This document shows positions 25,323 through 36,015 of a stretch of 64,000 nt of DNA, piece after piece. Source of the stretch: Bacteroidales bacterium (GTDB lineage Bacteria > Bacteroidota > Bacteroidia > Bacteroidales > F082); assembly GCA_017531225.1 (NCBI GenBank), contig JAFXLL010000003.1:62001-126000 (forward strand), read 5' to 3'. The number at the start of each line of letters is the position of its first letter. Position 1 is the first letter of the stretch. Below the pieces are notes generated by a model. The model made no database searches. It saw only the letters and a list, made by a program, of their open reading frames with translations, and had not been told where the DNA came from. Position numbers and translations under genes: made by a program.

Positions 25323-26411
25323 ATGCACGACAACAACTTACTCATTTCCATCGCCTCACGTTTCATCGACCAGACACAGATCGTCGCTATCCAACCTTTA
25401 GGCAACGGCTTGATCAACGACACCTATAAGATAATGACTGTAGGCCAGGAGCAGCCCAAATACGTCTTGCAGCACATCAACGACAAGGTGTTCACCGACG
25501 TGGAGATGCTGCAGCGCAATATTGAGATTGTCACTGACCACATTCGCCGTAAGTATGAGGCCGCTGGAATGAGCGACATCGACCGTCGTGTGCTGCATTT
25601 CGTGAAGGCCGACACGGGCAAGACCTACGTGAAGGTGGGAGAGGAGTACTGGCGTGTGATGGACTTCATCGCCGACAGCGTGACCCAAGAGGCCGTCACT
25701 CCTCAGTCGGCTTACGATGCGGGGCGTTCCTTTGGCGAGTTTGAGTCGTTGTTGGCCGATGTCCAGGAACCGATAGGGGAGATTATCCCCAATTTCCATA
25801 ACATCGAGTTCCGTTTGCAGCAGCTGGATGAGGCCATTGCTGCCGATCCAGTAGGCAGGATGAAAGACCTTGAAGTTCAAGATTATGTTAAGAAAATCAA
25901 GGACTTAGCTTATGAAATGTGTGTTAGTGAGCGGCTATACCGTGAAGGCAAGCTGCCTAAACGCATCTGCCATTGCGATACCAAGGTCAATAACATGCTT
26001 TTTGATAAGAACGGTAAGGTGCTGTGCATCATTGACTTAGATACGGTCATGCCCAGCTTTGTGTTTTCCGATTTTGGCGATTTCCTGCGTTCGGCTGCCA
26101 ATACTGGAGCTGAGGACGATCCCGATCTTGGCAATATTCACTTTAACATGCAGATTTACAATGCTTTCCTTGAGGGCTATCTAGAGGGAACCAAAGCGTT
26201 CCTGACGTCTTTGGAACGTGATATGTTGCCGTATGCGGCATGTTTGTTCCCATATATGCAGGCTGTACGGTTTTTCGCTGATTATATCAATGGCGATACC
26301 TATTATAAGGTGAAATATACGGAACACAACTTGGTCAGGACAAGAGCCCAATGGAAGCTTTTTGAGGAAGCTAAGGTCTCATTGTCGAAGTACTCCAACG
26401 GCACTGCATAA
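25323..26411 (+). CDS. N-acetylhexosamine 1-kinase-like phosphotransferase
   Basis: About 362 residues of the APH/choline-kinase fold. GNGLINDTYKI corresponds to the nucleotide loop, ICHCDTKVNNMLFD to the catalytic loop (Asp and Asn), and CIIDLDTVMPSFVFSDFGD to the metal-binding segment. This arrangement matches NahK, which phosphorylates GalNAc and GlcNAc at O1 for salvage into UDP-sugars. It is divergent from the GH109-like gene. The stop codon lies inside a 68-nt nested hairpin that reaches to 26453. The start was chosen from the promoter position; the upstream Met at 25296 would lie within it. Confidence 0.85.
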   Translation: MHDNNLLISIASRFIDQTQIVAIQPLGNGLINDTYKIMTVGQEQPKYVLQHINDKVFTDVEMLQRNIEIVTDHIRRKYEAAGMSDIDRRVLHFVKADTGKTYVKVGEEYWRVMDFIADSVTQEAVTPQSAYDAGRSFGEFESLLADVQEPIGEIIPNFHNIEFRLQQLDEAIAADPVGRMKDLEVQDYVKKIKDLAYEMCVSERLYREGKLPKRICHCDTKVNNMLFDKNGKVLCIIDLDTVMPSFVFSDFGDFLRSAANTGAEDDPDLGNIHFNMQIYNAFLEGYLEGTKAFLTSLERDMLPYAACLFPYMQAVRFFADYINGDTYYKVKYTEHNLVRTRAQWKLFEEAKVSLSKYSNGTA

Positions 26412-26453
26412 CTCCCTGTGGGAGTTACGCTAAGTGCCTTATGGAGTACTTCG
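26386..26453. terminator. 68-nt triple-nested hairpin overlapping the end of the kinase gene
   Basis: CGAAGTACTCCA (26386-26397) pairs with TGGAGTACTTCG (26442-26453), GGCACT (26400-26405) with AGTGCC (26433-26438), and TAACTCCC (26409-26416) with GGGAGTTA (26420-26427). All stems are perfect. It separates two convergent genes and could terminate both. No long T-run follows, so it may instead be a dispersed palindromic repeat that has replaced the end of the gene. Confidence 0.6.
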
Positions 26454-26460
26454 CACGATA

Positions 26461-26862
26461 TTAGAACGGTAGGTCGTCGCCGTTGCTGCTTTCGCCGAAA
26501 TAGTCTTCAGGTCCGCCAGTGGGAGCTGCTGCAGGTGGTGTTTGGTGCATGGTTTGGGCAGCGGGCTGTTGTGCAGGCTGTCCGGGAGCGGCAGCGTTGA
26601 TTGGGTCGAAACGCCACACACGCACGTCGGTGTACCATTTGCCATTGAATTCCCTTGAAGAGATGTCGATCTGAGCTTTGATCAGCTGGCCGGGAACCAT
26701 GCTTTGGATTTCGTTGATCTGGTTGGTCCAGCAGGTCAGGCAAACCGTCTTGGGATATTGTTCGTCAGTTTCAATGATTAAATCTTGTTTGCGCCATGGG
26801 CCTTTGGCGCTTGTGCCTTCGGTGAGACCGCCGAGTCTCACGACTTTTCCTGTGATTTCCAT
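26461..26862 (-). CDS. DUF3127 protein, OB-fold-like with SSB-type acidic tip
   Basis: 133 residues. The N-terminal 85 residues (MEITGKVVRLGGLTEGTSAKG..., then DLIIETDEQYPKTVCL and WYTDVRVWRF) form the DUF3127 domain, which has OB-fold-like strand spacing. A Pro/Gln/Ala-rich linker follows and the end is SSNGDDLPF, the same Asp-Asp-Leu-Pro-Phe tip by which single-strand binding proteins recruit repair enzymes. A nucleic-acid-binding role is inferred. A TATATTTG box at 26890-26897 serves it. Confidence 0.85.
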   Translation of the reverse strand: MEITGKVVRLGGLTEGTSAKGPWRKQDLIIETDEQYPKTVCLTCWTNQINEIQSMVPGQLIKAQIDISSREFNGKWYTDVRVWRFDPINAAAPGQPAQQPAAQTMHQTPPAAAPTGGPEDYFGESSNGDDLPF

Positions 26863-27026
26863 ATAGCTTTTATTTTAAATTTTCATTTGCAAATATACGG
26901 CTGAAAAGGCCCAAATTGTTCACTTTGTCGAATAATCTTCCAATAAATTTCATAAGGTTCTCGTTTCCTTTTTGTTATCCATTCTCAAATATAATCAATA
27001 TTATGTTAAATAGCAACACGAAAAGC

Positions 27027-27062
27027 AAAGAAAAAGCCCCGAGGAATCTCCCCCGAGGCTCT
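27027..27062 (-). terminator. Rho-independent terminator of the TPR gene
   Basis: On the minus strand an AGCC-type stem with two mismatches (GAGCCTCGGGG against CCTCGGGGCT) is followed by TTTTTCTTT. It lies about 25 nt after the TPR gene's stop codon. Confidence 0.7.
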
Positions 27063-27087
27063 TTATTCAGTCAACTAATAAATGGGA

Positions 27088-28251
27088 TTATTCAGCGTCC
27101 AATGCCTTGGCTTCATCCATCATCTTCAGCTTCACATAAAGGGTCTTCAGAAGATGCTTCAGATCGTCAGAAGGCTGTGCTTCGTAAGCGGTCTTTGCGT
27201 ATGGCAGACCCTGACGCAGATATTCTGTGGATTCGTCCATCAGTTTGTTGTAGCGCTCGATTTCAGCCATGCTGGCACCAGTGATTTCATTAGCCTCAGT
27301 GATCTTCTGGTTGCTCAGTGTGATGTAAACCATGGCGAGGTTGTAATGTGCATCGTAGTAAGTTGGATCGAGTTCAATGATTCTGGTGTAGTAACCGATA
27401 GCCTTGTCGGCATCGAAAATGTCATGGGTGTCGTCACCGAAGATGCTGCCCAGCGTGAACAGGATTGACACGTTGTTAGGATCCAACTCCTGGAGCTTGT
27501 TGAGGTCGCCAAGGGCTTCTTCACCCTTACCCTGCTTCAGATACAGGTTCACCTTCTCGATGATCATGCCAGCGTCGCCGGGATATTTCTCAAGACCCTC
27601 GTTGATCACCTTCATGCTGTTCTCGTCATCGCCTTTAAGGGTGTAGCAAGCAGCCATGTTCTTGTAGAGATCAACCTTGTCGTAACCGAGGTTCTTCAGG
27701 TCGGTATAGGTAGCGATAGCCTCATCGTAGAGTTCGCCTCTCATAAAAGCCAGACCGGTGTTTTCAAGTGCTGAAGTGTCAGGACGTGAGCCAGTGAGCG
27801 AAATGTCGTATGACTTTCTGAAGCTGGCAGCGGCATCACCGTATGCCTTGTTGTTGAATTGTTCGATACCATCCTGGAAGTAGCACTCACCGATGGCCAC
27901 CACTCTTGAATAGACATCCTGAGCGTTGTCCTTGGTGTAGTCAGCATCCGTGCTGATGCAGTTCTGGAGTGATACGTAAGCGATCTCAAGAGCATCGGGA
28001 TACTTGGCAAGCAACTTCTTGTCTTGATAAATGTTGAGGTAAATCATGCCGCGATACAGCCAAGCCTGAGCCTGGTCTTTTGGCTTCATGCCGAGGAAAC
28101 CCTGGTGATTGACACATTTTTCAATGGATTCAGCGGCTTTCTCATACTGACCGTTCTTGTTGTAGTTGTATGCATTCGTACGGTCCATCTTTTGGGCCAT
28201 CATCACATTGGCTGTGAACAGGACGGCCAGCAAAATCACTAACTTTTTCAT
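27088..28251 (-). CDS. Secreted tetratricopeptide repeat protein
   Basis: 387 residues. The signal peptide MKKLVILLAVLFTANVMMAQ leads into a helical repeat protein with several TPR units (YNYNKNGQYEKAAESIEKC, GLAFMRGELYDEAIATYTDL, ALGDLNKLQELDPNNVSILF, YDAHYNLAMVYITL). Probably periplasmic; TPRs mediate protein-protein contacts. No enzymatic motif is seen. It lies downstream of gyrA with its own spacing and terminator, so it is probably not part of a gyrA operon. Confidence 0.85.
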   Translation of the reverse strand: MKKLVILLAVLFTANVMMAQKMDRTNAYNYNKNGQYEKAAESIEKCVNHQGFLGMKPKDQAQAWLYRGMIYLNIYQDKKLLAKYPDALEIAYVSLQNCISTDADYTKDNAQDVYSRVVAIGECYFQDGIEQFNNKAYGDAAASFRKSYDISLTGSRPDTSALENTGLAFMRGELYDEAIATYTDLKNLGYDKVDLYKNMAACYTLKGDDENSMKVINEGLEKYPGDAGMIIEKVNLYLKQGKGEEALGDLNKLQELDPNNVSILFTLGSIFGDDTHDIFDADKAIGYYTRIIELDPTYYDAHYNLAMVYITLSNQKITEANEITGASMAEIERYNKLMDESTEYLRQGLPYAKTAYEAQPSDDLKHLLKTLYVKLKMMDEAKALDAE

Positions 28252-28325
28252 TTTTCTACTTTGTTATAGTTTTACAATTATTCTCTTAGCGTTTTCTATT
28301 TGTTTATCAAATCTTGTTCCAAAAA

Positions 28326-30911
28326 TTATTCTTCGGTATTTTCGGGTGTTTCGGGAGTTTCAGGAGCCGGAGTTTCGTTTTCAGTTGGTTCTATGACGAT
28401 CGGGTTGCCCTCTTCGTCATACTGGACTTCCTCTTCATCCTCGTCTTCCCTCTTCACCTTGGTGACAGCGGCAATCTCGTCGTTACCACGCAGGTCGATG
28501 AGTTTCACGCCTTGGGTGGCGCGGCCCATCACTCTTAAGGTGTCGGCACCGATTCTGATTAGGATGCCCGACTTATTAATAATAATAAGGTCATCCTCGT
28601 CGGTCACATCCTTGATGGCGATCAGGTCGCCGGTCTTGTCGGTGATGTTCAAGGTCTTGACACCCTTACCGCCACGGTTGGTGATGCGGTAGTCGTCGAT
28701 GTCGCTACGTTTGCCGAAGCCCTTCTCGGAGACCACCAGGACGGTCTGCTCGGGGCTGTGGAGGCAGATCATGCCGATGACTTCGTCTTCCTCAGAAGCC
28801 AAGGTGATACCCTTCACACCGGAGGCGTTACGGCCCATCGGACGGACGGTCTTCTCATTGAAGCGGACGGCCTTACCTGAGCGGAGTGCCATCAGCACCT
28901 CATCCTCGCCGCTGGTCATGTTGGCGGTCAGCAGCTCATCTCCTTCACGGATGTTGATGGCGTTGATGCCGGCCTTACGTGGGCGTGAGTAAGCCTCGAG
29001 GGTGGTCTTCTTGATGATACCCTTCTTGGTGCAGAGGATCACGTAATGGTTGTTGATGAAATCTTCATCCTTCAGATCCCTGACATTCAGTACGGTGATC
29101 ACCTTGTTGTCCTTGTCGACATTCAGCAGGTTTTGGATAGCCCTACCCTTGCTGTTTTTGCCTTCTTCTGGAATCTCAAAGGCGCGCATCCAGTAGCACT
29201 TGCCCTGTTCGGTGAAGAACAGCAGGTAGTTATGGTTGGTGCAGGTGAAGATGTGCTCGATGAAGTCGGTGTCGCGTGTGGAGGAGCCTTTTGAACCCTT
29301 GCCTCCCCTACTCTGTCTGCGGTATTCTCTCAATGGCGTGCGCTTCACGTAGCCGAGGTGTGAGATAGTAACCACCACGGTGTCGTCTGCGATCATGTCC
29401 TCGATGCGGAACTCGCCAGCAGCGGGAACGATCTGGGTACGGCGCTCGTCGCCATATTTATTTTTGATTTCGGTAAGTTCGTCCTTGATGATCTGGAACT
29501 GCATTTCCACATTTTGTAGAACATCGTGGAAATGACGGATCTTTTCCTCAAGTTCCTCAAGTTCGTCCATGATCTTCTTGATTTCGAGACCGGCCAATTG
29601 ACCGAGGCGGTAAGCCACGATAGCGGATGCCTGCGGGTCGTCGAAGTCGAACTTCTCCATGATGGCTTGCTTGGCTTCGGCAGAGCCGCCCTTACAAGCG
29701 CGGATGGTAGCGATGATCTCGTCAACAATGTCGATGGCGCGTGCCAAGCCTTCGAGGATGTGGGCGCGTTCCTCAGCCTTCTTCAGGTCGAACTGGGTGC
29801 GGCGGATCACCACGTTGTGGCGGTGGTCGACGAAGTGCTTGATCAGGTCTTTCAGGTTCAAGGTATAAGGACGGCCGTTGACCAGGGCCACGTTGTTCAC
29901 GTTGAAGGAGCTCTGGAGGGCGGTCATCTGGTAGAGCTTGTTCAGCACCACTTCGGCGTTGGCGTCGCGTTTCAGTTCGTACACGATGCGGATGCCCTTA
30001 CGGTCTGACTCGTCGCGGATATCAGCAATGCCGTCGAGTTTCTTGTCGTTGACCAGGTCGGCAGTCTTCTTGATCATGTCGGCCTTGTTGACCTGATAAG
30101 GAATGGATGTGGCGATGATGCGCTCATGGCCGTTGTGTTCCTCGATGGTGGCTTCACCACGGACCACTATCCTACCCTTTCCGGTTTCAAACGCCTCGCG
30201 GACGCCTTCGTAGCCGTAAATGACGCCAGCGGTCGGGAAATCGGGAGCCTTGATGTATTCCATCAGCTCGGGGACGGTGATATCGTTATTGTCGATATAG
30301 GCAATGATGCCGTCGACGCACTCACTGAGGTTGTGTGGTGCCATGTTGGTGGCCATACCGACGGCGATACCGTTGGAGCCGTTGACAAGCAATGCCGGAA
30401 TCTGTGTAGGCAGTACGGTAGGCTCTTGCAGAGAGTCGTCGAAGTTGTTCTGGAAGTCGACGGTGTCCTTGTCGAGGTCGTCGAGCATCTCCTCGGCGAT
30501 CTTCTTCAGACGGGCTTCGGTGTAACGCATGGCAGCCGGGCTGTCGCCGTCGACGCTACCAAAGTTACCTTGTCCGTCAACCAGAGGATAACGCAATGAC
30601 CAGTTCTGGGCCATACGCACCATGGCGTCGTACACTGACAAGTCGCCGTGTGGGTGGTACTTACCGAGTACCTCACCGACGATTCTCGCCGATTTCTTGT
30701 AGCCACTGTGTGAGGTCACGCCCAAGCCCAGCATGCCGTACAACACACGGCGGTGTACAGGTTTCAAGCCGTCCCTGACATCGGGCAAGGCACGTGAGAT
30801 GATCACCGACATGGAATAGTCGATGTATGCAGACTTCATCTGGTTTTCAAGATTTACCTTGATTATTTTTTCACCAGACTGCATTTCTTCGTTCAGATTA
30901 TTCTCATCCAT
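28326..30911 (-). CDS. gyrA: DNA gyrase subunit A
   Basis: 861 residues. Breakage-reunion subunit of the supercoiling enzyme. The start is followed by [31 protein letters not shown] in sections, the catalytic Tyr in [10 protein letters not shown], and C-terminal beta-pinwheel repeats including a gyrase-box-like [11 protein letters not shown] at the pinwheel start. The tail is acidic (Glu/Pro-rich). The quinolone region reads [10 protein letters not shown]: residue 91, equivalent to E. coli Ser83, is Leu (codon TTG at 30639-30641). The Asp equivalent to Asp87 is intact. A TAAATTTG box lies at 30969-30976. Confidence 0.97.
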   Translation of the reverse strand: MDENNLNEEMQSGEKIIKVNLENQMKSAYIDYSMSVIISRALPDVRDGLKPVHRRVLYGMLGLGVTSHSGYKKSARIVGEVLGKYHPHGDLSVYDAMVRMAQNWSLRYPLVDGQGNFGSVDGDSPAAMRYTEARLKKIAEEMLDDLDKDTVDFQNNFDDSLQEPTVLPTQIPALLVNGSNGIAVGMATNMAPHNLSECVDGIIAYIDNNDITVPELMEYIKAPDFPTAGVIYGYEGVREAFETGKGRIVVRGEATIEEHNGHERIIATSIPYQVNKADMIKKTADLVNDKKLDGIADIRDESDRKGIRIVYELKRDANAEVVLNKLYQMTALQSSFNVNNVALVNGRPYTLNLKDLIKHFVDHRHNVVIRRTQFDLKKAEERAHILEGLARAIDIVDEIIATIRACKGGSAEAKQAIMEKFDFDDPQASAIVAYRLGQLAGLEIKKIMDELEELEEKIRHFHDVLQNVEMQFQIIKDELTEIKNKYGDERRTQIVPAAGEFRIEDMIADDTVVVTISHLGYVKRTPLREYRRQSRGGKGSKGSSTRDTDFIEHIFTCTNHNYLLFFTEQGKCYWMRAFEIPEEGKNSKGRAIQNLLNVDKDNKVITVLNVRDLKDEDFINNHYVILCTKKGIIKKTTLEAYSRPRKAGINAINIREGDELLTANMTSGEDEVLMALRSGKAVRFNEKTVRPMGRNASGVKGITLASEEDEVIGMICLHSPEQTVLVVSEKGFGKRSDIDDYRITNRGGKGVKTLNITDKTGDLIAIKDVTDEDDLIIINKSGILIRIGADTLRVMGRATQGVKLIDLRGNDEIAAVTKVKREDEDEEEVQYDEEGNPIVIEPTENETPAPETPETPENTEE

Positions 30912-31069
30912 TCTTATTCAGAGTTCTAAATTCAAAATCTATTTTAAGGGCATTTTTATAAGCAGGCGCAAATTTACAAAAAAAACCTTTAAGAAGTACG
31001 GGGAAGGTGATTTTTTATGAAATTTTGTCAAATTAGCCCAAAAAACGAGCGTGGAGCGATTTTTGTTAT

Positions 31070-31077
31070 TAAATTTG
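31070..31077 (+). promoter_or_regulatory. -7 box of clpC
   Basis: TAAATTTG, 39 nt before the clpC ATG. It is divergent from the gyrA promoter about 95 nt away. No CIRCE-like or other heat-shock operator was recognised between them. Confidence 0.45.
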
Positions 31078-31115
31078 CAACTCGTTTTTGATTCATTATT
31101 CCTTAAATAACCTAT

Positions 31116-33647
31116 ATGGATGCCAAATTTTCTCCCAGAGTACGTGACATTATGTCATTAAGTCATAGTGAAGCGGTAAGATTGGGAAATCCTTATATCG
31201 GTCTGGAACATTTGTTTCTGGGCATTTTGAAGGATGGCGGTAGTTGCGCTATCCAACTGCTGAGCAACCTTAACGTCAATATTGAGATTTTCCAGCAGAA
31301 ACTGGAAGCCTCGGTGCGGACCGTCAATGCCGTTAAGCCGGTGGGCGACAACCTTCCGCTGACTAAGCAGGCCGAGCGGGTGCTGAAATATACCTACATC
31401 ATCGCCAAGGAGTTCCGAAGCGAGATGGTCAGGTCAGAGCATCTCATGCTGGCCATCTTGCATGAACGCAATAACATCATCTCTCAAAACCTGGAATTCG
31501 AGGGTGTTACATACGAAAACTTTAAAGAGGAACTTATTAAGTACAACACCGAAATGGGTCGCAGCCTGCCTAAGGACATCACCCAGCAGCCCGAAACACC
31601 GCAAAATATCTTTAACGAAGATGAGGATGATGACGTGCAGGACGATAGCAAGACCCAAGAAAAGCCCAAGAAAGTCAGCAACATCAAGAGTAAGACGCCG
31701 GTGCTCGACAACTTCGGACGTGACCTTACCCGTGCCGCTGAAGAGAACCGCCTCGACCCCATCGTGGGCCGTGACAAGGAGCTGGAGCGTATTGCCCAGA
31801 TCCTCAGCCGCCGCAAGAAGAACAATCCTATCTTGATTGGCGAGCCTGGCGTGGGTAAATCGGCTATCGCCGAGGGTTTGGCCATCAGAATCACTCAACA
31901 CAAGGTGTCGCGCACACTGTTCAACAAACGTGTGGTGATGCTTGACATCGGCAGCGTGGTGGCCGGAACCAAGTACCGTGGCCAGTTTGAGGAACGCATC
32001 AAGGCCATCCTCAACGAGCTGGAGAAGAACCCTGACATCATCCTGTTCATCGACGAGATCCATACCTTGGTCGGGGCAGGCAATGCCAATGGCTCGCTTG
32101 ATGCTTCCAACATGTTCAAGCCAGCTTTGGCACGCGGCGAGCTGCAGTGCATCGGCTCCACCACCCTCGACGAGTACCGCCAGTACATCGAGAAGGATGG
32201 TGCCTTGGAACGCCGTTTCCAAAAGGTGATCGTCGATCCGACCTCCCCTGAAGAAACCATTGAGATATTAAATAACATCAAGGGAAAATACGAGGATCAC
32301 CACATGGTGACCTATTCTCCTGAAGCTATTGAGGCCTGCGTGAAGCTGACCAACCGCTACATGTCGGACCGCTACTTGCCTGACAAGGCCATCGACGCCT
32401 TGGATGAGGCTGGCGCTCGTGTACACATCCGCAACATCAACGTGCCCAGCGAGATCACTACGCTGGAGCAAGAGATTGAAGAGGTGCGCAAGCAGAAGAA
32501 ACAAGCCATCGTCGAGCAGAAGTTCGAGGATGCCGGAACTTTCCGTGATACTGAGGTGAAGCTCATGGACAGACTTGATATCGCCAAGAAGGAATGGGAT
32601 AAAAACAGCCTCTCAAATAAGATGCCTGTGACCGAGCATGACGTGGCTGAAGTCATCGCCATGATGACCGGCGTGCCAGTACAGCGTATCGCACAAAACG
32701 AAGGCACCCGCCTGATGAACATGGAGAAAGAGCTGGCAGGCACCGTCATCGGTCAGGATGAAGCCATCAGCAAGGTCACCAAGGCCATCCGCCGTAACCG
32801 CGCCGGACTGAAAGACCCGAACAAGCCCATCGGTTCGTTTATCTTCCTCGGTCCCACTGGCGTCGGTAAGACCTATCTTGCCAAGGTGTTAGCCAAGTAT
32901 CTGTTTGATTCAGAGGAGGCTTTGATCCGTATCGACATGAGTGAATACATGGAGAAATTCGCCGTATCACGTCTCGTGGGTGCACCTCCAGGATATGTGG
33001 GTTACGAAGAAGGCGGCCAGCTTACCGAGAAAGTACGCCGTAAGCCCTACTCCATCGTGTTGCTCGATGAGATCGAGAAGGCTCACCCTGATGTGTTCAA
33101 TCTGCTGCTGCAGATGCTTGACGACGGCCAGTTGACTGACAGCTTGGGCCGTAAGGTGGACTTCAAGAATACCATTATTATCATGACGTCCAACATCGGC
33201 AGCCGACAGCTGAAGGAGTTCGGTCAAGGCGTGGGCTTTGGCACCGAGGCCAAGCGCAACTCGGCCAACGAGTACTCGCACAGCGTGATCGAGAATGCCT
33301 TGAAACGCACCTTCGCCCCCGAGTTCCTCAACCGTATCGACGACGTGGTGATGTTCAACTCGTTGAAACGTGAGGACATCCACAAGATCATCGACATCGA
33401 GCTGCGTAACATCTTCAAGCGTGTTGAAGACATGGGCTACACCCTTGAACTCACTGAGAAAGCGAAGGACTTCATCGCCGACAAGGGCTGGGACGACCAG
33501 TTTGGCGCCCGTCCGCTGAAGCGTGCCATCCAGAAGTATGTGGAAGACGCCTTGGCCGAAGAGCTCATCATGAACCCGAAAGAATCTGGAACCAAGATCA
33601 ATATTGACCTCGACGAGGAGACGCAAGAAATCAAAATCACGGTTTGA
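31116..33647 (+). CDS. clpC: ATP-dependent Clp protease ATP-binding subunit ClpC
   Basis: 843 residues. AAA+ unfoldase that feeds substrates to ClpP. The N-domain begins [20 protein letters not shown], with two Clp-N repeats. First AAA module: [13 protein letters not shown] and [14 protein letters not shown]-like ([14 protein letters not shown]). A UVR-type middle segment ([12 protein letters not shown]) distinguishes ClpC from ClpA and ClpB. Second AAA module: [12 protein letters not shown] and [12 protein letters not shown], then a ClpP-loop region GVGFG. First gene of a clpC-cca-miaA run in which each stop overlaps the next start. Confidence 0.93.
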   Translation: MDAKFSPRVRDIMSLSHSEAVRLGNPYIGLEHLFLGILKDGGSCAIQLLSNLNVNIEIFQQKLEASVRTVNAVKPVGDNLPLTKQAERVLKYTYIIAKEFRSEMVRSEHLMLAILHERNNIISQNLEFEGVTYENFKEELIKYNTEMGRSLPKDITQQPETPQNIFNEDEDDDVQDDSKTQEKPKKVSNIKSKTPVLDNFGRDLTRAAEENRLDPIVGRDKELERIAQILSRRKKNNPILIGEPGVGKSAIAEGLAIRITQHKVSRTLFNKRVVMLDIGSVVAGTKYRGQFEERIKAILNELEKNPDIILFIDEIHTLVGAGNANGSLDASNMFKPALARGELQCIGSTTLDEYRQYIEKDGALERRFQKVIVDPTSPEETIEILNNIKGKYEDHHMVTYSPEAIEACVKLTNRYMSDRYLPDKAIDALDEAGARVHIRNINVPSEITTLEQEIEEVRKQKKQAIVEQKFEDAGTFRDTEVKLMDRLDIAKKEWDKNSLSNKMPVTEHDVAEVIAMMTGVPVQRIAQNEGTRLMNMEKELAGTVIGQDEAISKVTKAIRRNRAGLKDPNKPIGSFIFLGPTGVGKTYLAKVLAKYLFDSEEALIRIDMSEYMEKFAVSRLVGAPPGYVGYEEGGQLTEKVRRKPYSIVLLDEIEKAHPDVFNLLLQMLDDGQLTDSLGRKVDFKNTIIIMTSNIGSRQLKEFGQGVGFGTEAKRNSANEYSHSVIENALKRTFAPEFLNRIDDVVMFNSLKREDIHKIIDIELRNIFKRVEDMGYTLELTEKAKDFIADKGWDDQFGARPLKRAIQKYVEDALAEELIMNPKESGTKINIDLDEETQEIKITV

Positions 33648-35122
33648 TGGAATACGACTTCAAGCGACATATCGACAATCCATTGTTCAGGATGATCTCC
33701 AGGTCATGCAAAGAGCTTGGCGTAAGAGGTTATGTGATTGGTGGTTATGTGCGTGACCTGCTGCTACATCGAAAGTCGAACGACATCGACATTGTGACCA
33801 TCGGCAGCGGCATTGCCCTGGCCAAGAAGGTGGCCTCTCACCTACCCGGCAACAAGGAAGCCAAGTACTATGGCGCCTTTGGCACTGCCATGATCCGTTA
33901 CAGAGGCATTGAGATTGAGTTTGTGGGCGCCCGCCGTGAGTCGTACGACCGCAACAGCCGCAAGCCCGTGGTGGAAGACGGTACCCTCGAGGACGACCAG
34001 AACCGTCGCGACTTCACCATCAACGCCATGGCCATCAGTCTGAACGAAGACGACTTCGGCGCTTTCTTGGATCCCTTCGATGGCATGAGCGACCTTGAGG
34101 AACTGACCATCCGGACGCCTCTGGATCCTGACGTTACCTACTCTGACGACCCGTTGCGCATGATGCGAGCCATCCGCTTTGCCACGCAGCTGCATTTCTA
34201 TATCGAGCCCGAGTCGTTCTACTCCATCGCCCGCAACGCCGAACGCATCAAGATCGTTTCGATGGAGCGAATCACGGAGGAGTTGAACAAGATCATGATG
34301 GCCGACAGGCCTTCAACGGGCTTTGTGTTGCTCGACGAATGTGGACTACTGAAGTATATCCTGCCGCAACTCACCCTGCTGAAAGGCGTTGAGGTGATCC
34401 ACGGCAAGGGACACAAGGACAATTTCTATCACACCATGCAGGTGCTCGACCAGGTGGCCGAGACCAGCGATAACCTCTGGCTGCGCTGGGCGGCGCTGTT
34501 GCACGACATCGCCAAGCCCCAGACCAAACGCTGGGAAGACGGCACCGGATGGACCTTCCACGGCCATGAGTTCAAAGGCTCTAAGATGGTACCTAAGATC
34601 TTCGCCCAGCTGAAGTTGCCGCTGAACGAAAAGATGAAATATGTGGAGAAGCTGGTGCTACTTCACCTCCGCCCCATCGTGCTTTCCGAAGACATCGTGA
34701 CCGACTCGGCTGTCCGCCGGCTGCTGTTCGATGCTGGCGACGACATCGACGACCTGATGTTGCTGTGCCATGCCGACATCACTTCGAAAAACGAGGAAAA
34801 GATCAAGAAATACCACCGCAACTTCGAGATTGTGGAGCAAAAGCTCAAGGAGATCGAGGCCAAGGATCACCTGCGCAACTGGCAGCCGCCTATTGATGGC
34901 AAGGCCATCATGGAGACCTTCGGCATCGCCGAAGGGCGCGAGGTTGGCGTCATCAAGAACGCCATCCGCGAGGCGGTGCTCGACGGCGTCATCGGCAACA
35001 ACTTCGAAGAGGCATACGAGTTCATGAAGAAGATCGGTGCCGAACAAGGCTTGACCGTGGTGAAGGAGGTTGAAGCTCCCGTGGTAGTCAACAATAATGG
35101 ACCAGTGCCAAGTAAGGTATGA
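33647..35122 (+). CDS. cca: CCA tRNA nucleotidyltransferase with HD domain
   Basis: About 491 residues. Adds or repairs the 3' CCA of tRNA. Shows the class II nucleotidyltransferase signature GYVIGGYVRDLLL and the metal-binding DIDIVTIG, then RRDFTINAMA and the arm region DPDVTYSDDPLRMMRAIRFA. The C-terminal half has HD-domain motifs (HTMQVLDQ, AALLHDIAKP, FHGHE) for phosphohydrolase activity. The ATG at 33647 overlaps the clpC stop by one base (TGATG); a TTG at 33644 is also in frame. Its own stop overlaps the miaA start (ATGA). Confidence 0.93.
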   Translation: MEYDFKRHIDNPLFRMISRSCKELGVRGYVIGGYVRDLLLHRKSNDIDIVTIGSGIALAKKVASHLPGNKEAKYYGAFGTAMIRYRGIEIEFVGARRESYDRNSRKPVVEDGTLEDDQNRRDFTINAMAISLNEDDFGAFLDPFDGMSDLEELTIRTPLDPDVTYSDDPLRMMRAIRFATQLHFYIEPESFYSIARNAERIKIVSMERITEELNKIMMADRPSTGFVLLDECGLLKYILPQLTLLKGVEVIHGKGHKDNFYHTMQVLDQVAETSDNLWLRWAALLHDIAKPQTKRWEDGTGWTFHGHEFKGSKMVPKIFAQLKLPLNEKMKYVEKLVLLHLRPIVLSEDIVTDSAVRRLLFDAGDDIDDLMLLCHADITSKNEEKIKKYHRNFEIVEQKLKEIEAKDHLRNWQPPIDGKAIMETFGIAEGREVGVIKNAIREAVLDGVIGNNFEEAYEFMKKIGAEQGLTVVKEVEAPVVVNNNGPVPSKV

Positions 35123-36015
35123 AGACCTTGATTGTCATAGCAGGTCCCACCGCTTCTGGGAAAACCGCCGCCGCCATCAAGGTGGCCAAGGCCCTAAACA
35201 CGGTAATCATTAACGCCGACAGCCGTCAGTTTTACAAGGAAATGAGCATCGGAACCGCCGTTCCGTCACCTAAAGAATTACAGGAAGTAAAGCATTATTT
35301 CGTTCAGAATATCAGTATTTTAAACGATTACGATGTAGCTACTTATGAGCAGGATGTGTTGCTGTTACTAAAGAAACTTTTTTTGGAACACGACCAGGTA
35401 TTGCTGACGGGTGGATCAGGGCTTTTCATAGACGCCGTTTGCAAGGGCATCGACACCATGCCCGACATCGATCAAGCTGTGAGGGAGCGTGTGGATAACC
35501 TGTTTCATGAGGGTGGACTTGCCGCCTTGCAGCAAGAGGTCCAGCGGCTTGACCCTGAATATTGGACCATCGTCGACCAGAAGAACCCACGCCGACTGCA
35601 AAGGGCGTTGGAGGTGTGTTACCAAACAGGCAAGACCTTCACCTCATTCCGCACCAGGTCAAGCGCCAAGCGTGATTTTAACATTGTGAAATATGCCCTG
35701 TTGCGTGAGAAGCAGGATCTATATAACCGCATCAACCTTCGGGTGGAGATCATGCTCTCGAAGGGACTCGTGGACGAAGCACGAAAGCTCTACCCCTACC
35801 GTCGCAGAAATGCACTTAACACCGTGGGTTACAAGGAGTTATTTGACTATTTCGATGGAAAGATCAGCTTAAACGAAGCCGTTGAACAGATCAAACTCAA
35901 CACCCGTCACTACGCCAAAAGACAGATGACGTGGTTAAGAAAAGATACTGAATACCAATGGATTGAGCCATCGTCAATCGAAACAGTGATAACGGATCAA
36001 GCCCTCCATGGGTGA
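35119..36015 (+). CDS. miaA: tRNA dimethylallyltransferase
   Basis: 298 residues. Adds the dimethylallyl group to A37 of tRNAs that read U-starting codons. P-loop IAGPTASGKTAAA, the DSRQFYKEMSIGTA prenyl/tRNA motif, LTGGSGLF and KNPRRLQRALEV are all present, and the length fits the family. It forms a tRNA-maturation pair with the overlapping cca. The C-terminus overlaps the convergent kinase gene by 42 nt. Confidence 0.94.
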   Translation: MKTLIVIAGPTASGKTAAAIKVAKALNTVIINADSRQFYKEMSIGTAVPSPKELQEVKHYFVQNISILNDYDVATYEQDVLLLLKKLFLEHDQVLLTGGSGLFIDAVCKGIDTMPDIDQAVRERVDNLFHEGGLAALQQEVQRLDPEYWTIVDQKNPRRLQRALEVCYQTGKTFTSFRTRSSAKRDFNIVKYALLREKQDLYNRINLRVEIMLSKGLVDEARKLYPYRRRNALNTVGYKELFDYFDGKISLNEAVEQIKLNTRHYAKRQMTWLRKDTEYQWIEPSSIETVITDQALHG

